DNA from: an uncultured Gammaproteobacteria bacterium
GTDB taxonomy: Bacteria > Pseudomonadota > Gammaproteobacteria > Pseudomonadales > Pseudohongiellaceae
Reading direction: 5' to 3'
NCBI GenBank assembly: GCA_903926285.1
Contig: CAIYIP010000302.1
Location: 1-6,331, forward strand
Length of the DNA stretch: 6,331 nt
Below are positions 6,324 through 6,331 of the stretch, one piece after another (position 1 is the stretch's first letter; each line of letters opens with the position of its first letter). A program made the translations under genes and the position numbers. A model generated the notes under the pieces. The model was not told where the DNA came from and made no database searches. It saw only the letters and a program-made list of their open reading frames with translations.

Positions 6324-6331
6324 GAGGAGGA
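6324..6331 (+). promoter_or_regulatory. Strong Shine-Dalgarno at the window edge, pointing to a divergent gene outside
   Basis: The last eight bases are GAGGAGGA, containing the full AGGAGG core. On the + strand a start codon would be expected about 5-9 nt after the window ends. This would be a gene divergent from the lipoprotein operon, sharing the short intergenic region. The start codon itself is not visible, so this is a prediction. Confidence 0.4.

Overview
The window looks like chromosomal DNA of a Gram-negative bacterium. It encodes an outer-membrane TonB-dependent receptor, an Lpp-type lipoprotein and a Sec-exported small protein. Style of the receptor (TonB box of the EEVIITGSR type, no STN domain, long barrel), moderate GC and clean stem-plus-U-tract terminators suggest a free-living, probably marine or soil, gammaproteobacterium. 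That assignment is inferred from protein style only. I see no mobile element, tRNA, rRNA or CRISPR array.

Layout: positions 1-197 are the leader of the receptor gene, with a GATA-type short repeat inside a hyphenated dyad and a possible 14-codon His/Lys-rich upstream ORF that overlaps the receptor start codon. Positions 198-3746 (+) encode a 1182-residue TonB-dependent receptor, followed by a textbook terminator with a UUCG tetraloop (3773-3804). Positions 3805-4144 contain no convincing gene, but hold a nested inverted repeat (3868-3924) and a second + strand terminator (4016-4046) with no obvious gene to serve. A third hairpin (4174-4195) lies just past the end of the minus-strand genes. 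Positions 6229-4211 (-) are a two-gene operon: a 536-residue lipoprotein made of two diverged copies of one domain, then, 3 nt later, a 134-residue exported DUF6152-type protein. Positions 6230-6331 hold the operon leader and, at the very edge on the + strand, a strong Shine-Dalgarno sequence that predicts a divergent gene just outside the window.

How they may work together: the receptor and the lipoprotein operon are convergent and insulated by terminators, so they are not co-transcribed. All three products nevertheless act in the cell envelope. The lipoprotein and the DUF6152 protein are probably translationally coupled and may be partners. Neither family has a function that I know of. The most thought-provoking feature is that the mature DUF6152 protein is predicted to begin with His-His and to contain only one further histidine, in an Asn-Pro-His motif, a layout reminiscent of N-terminal-His copper sites. 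This is a hypothesis, not a demonstrated activity.
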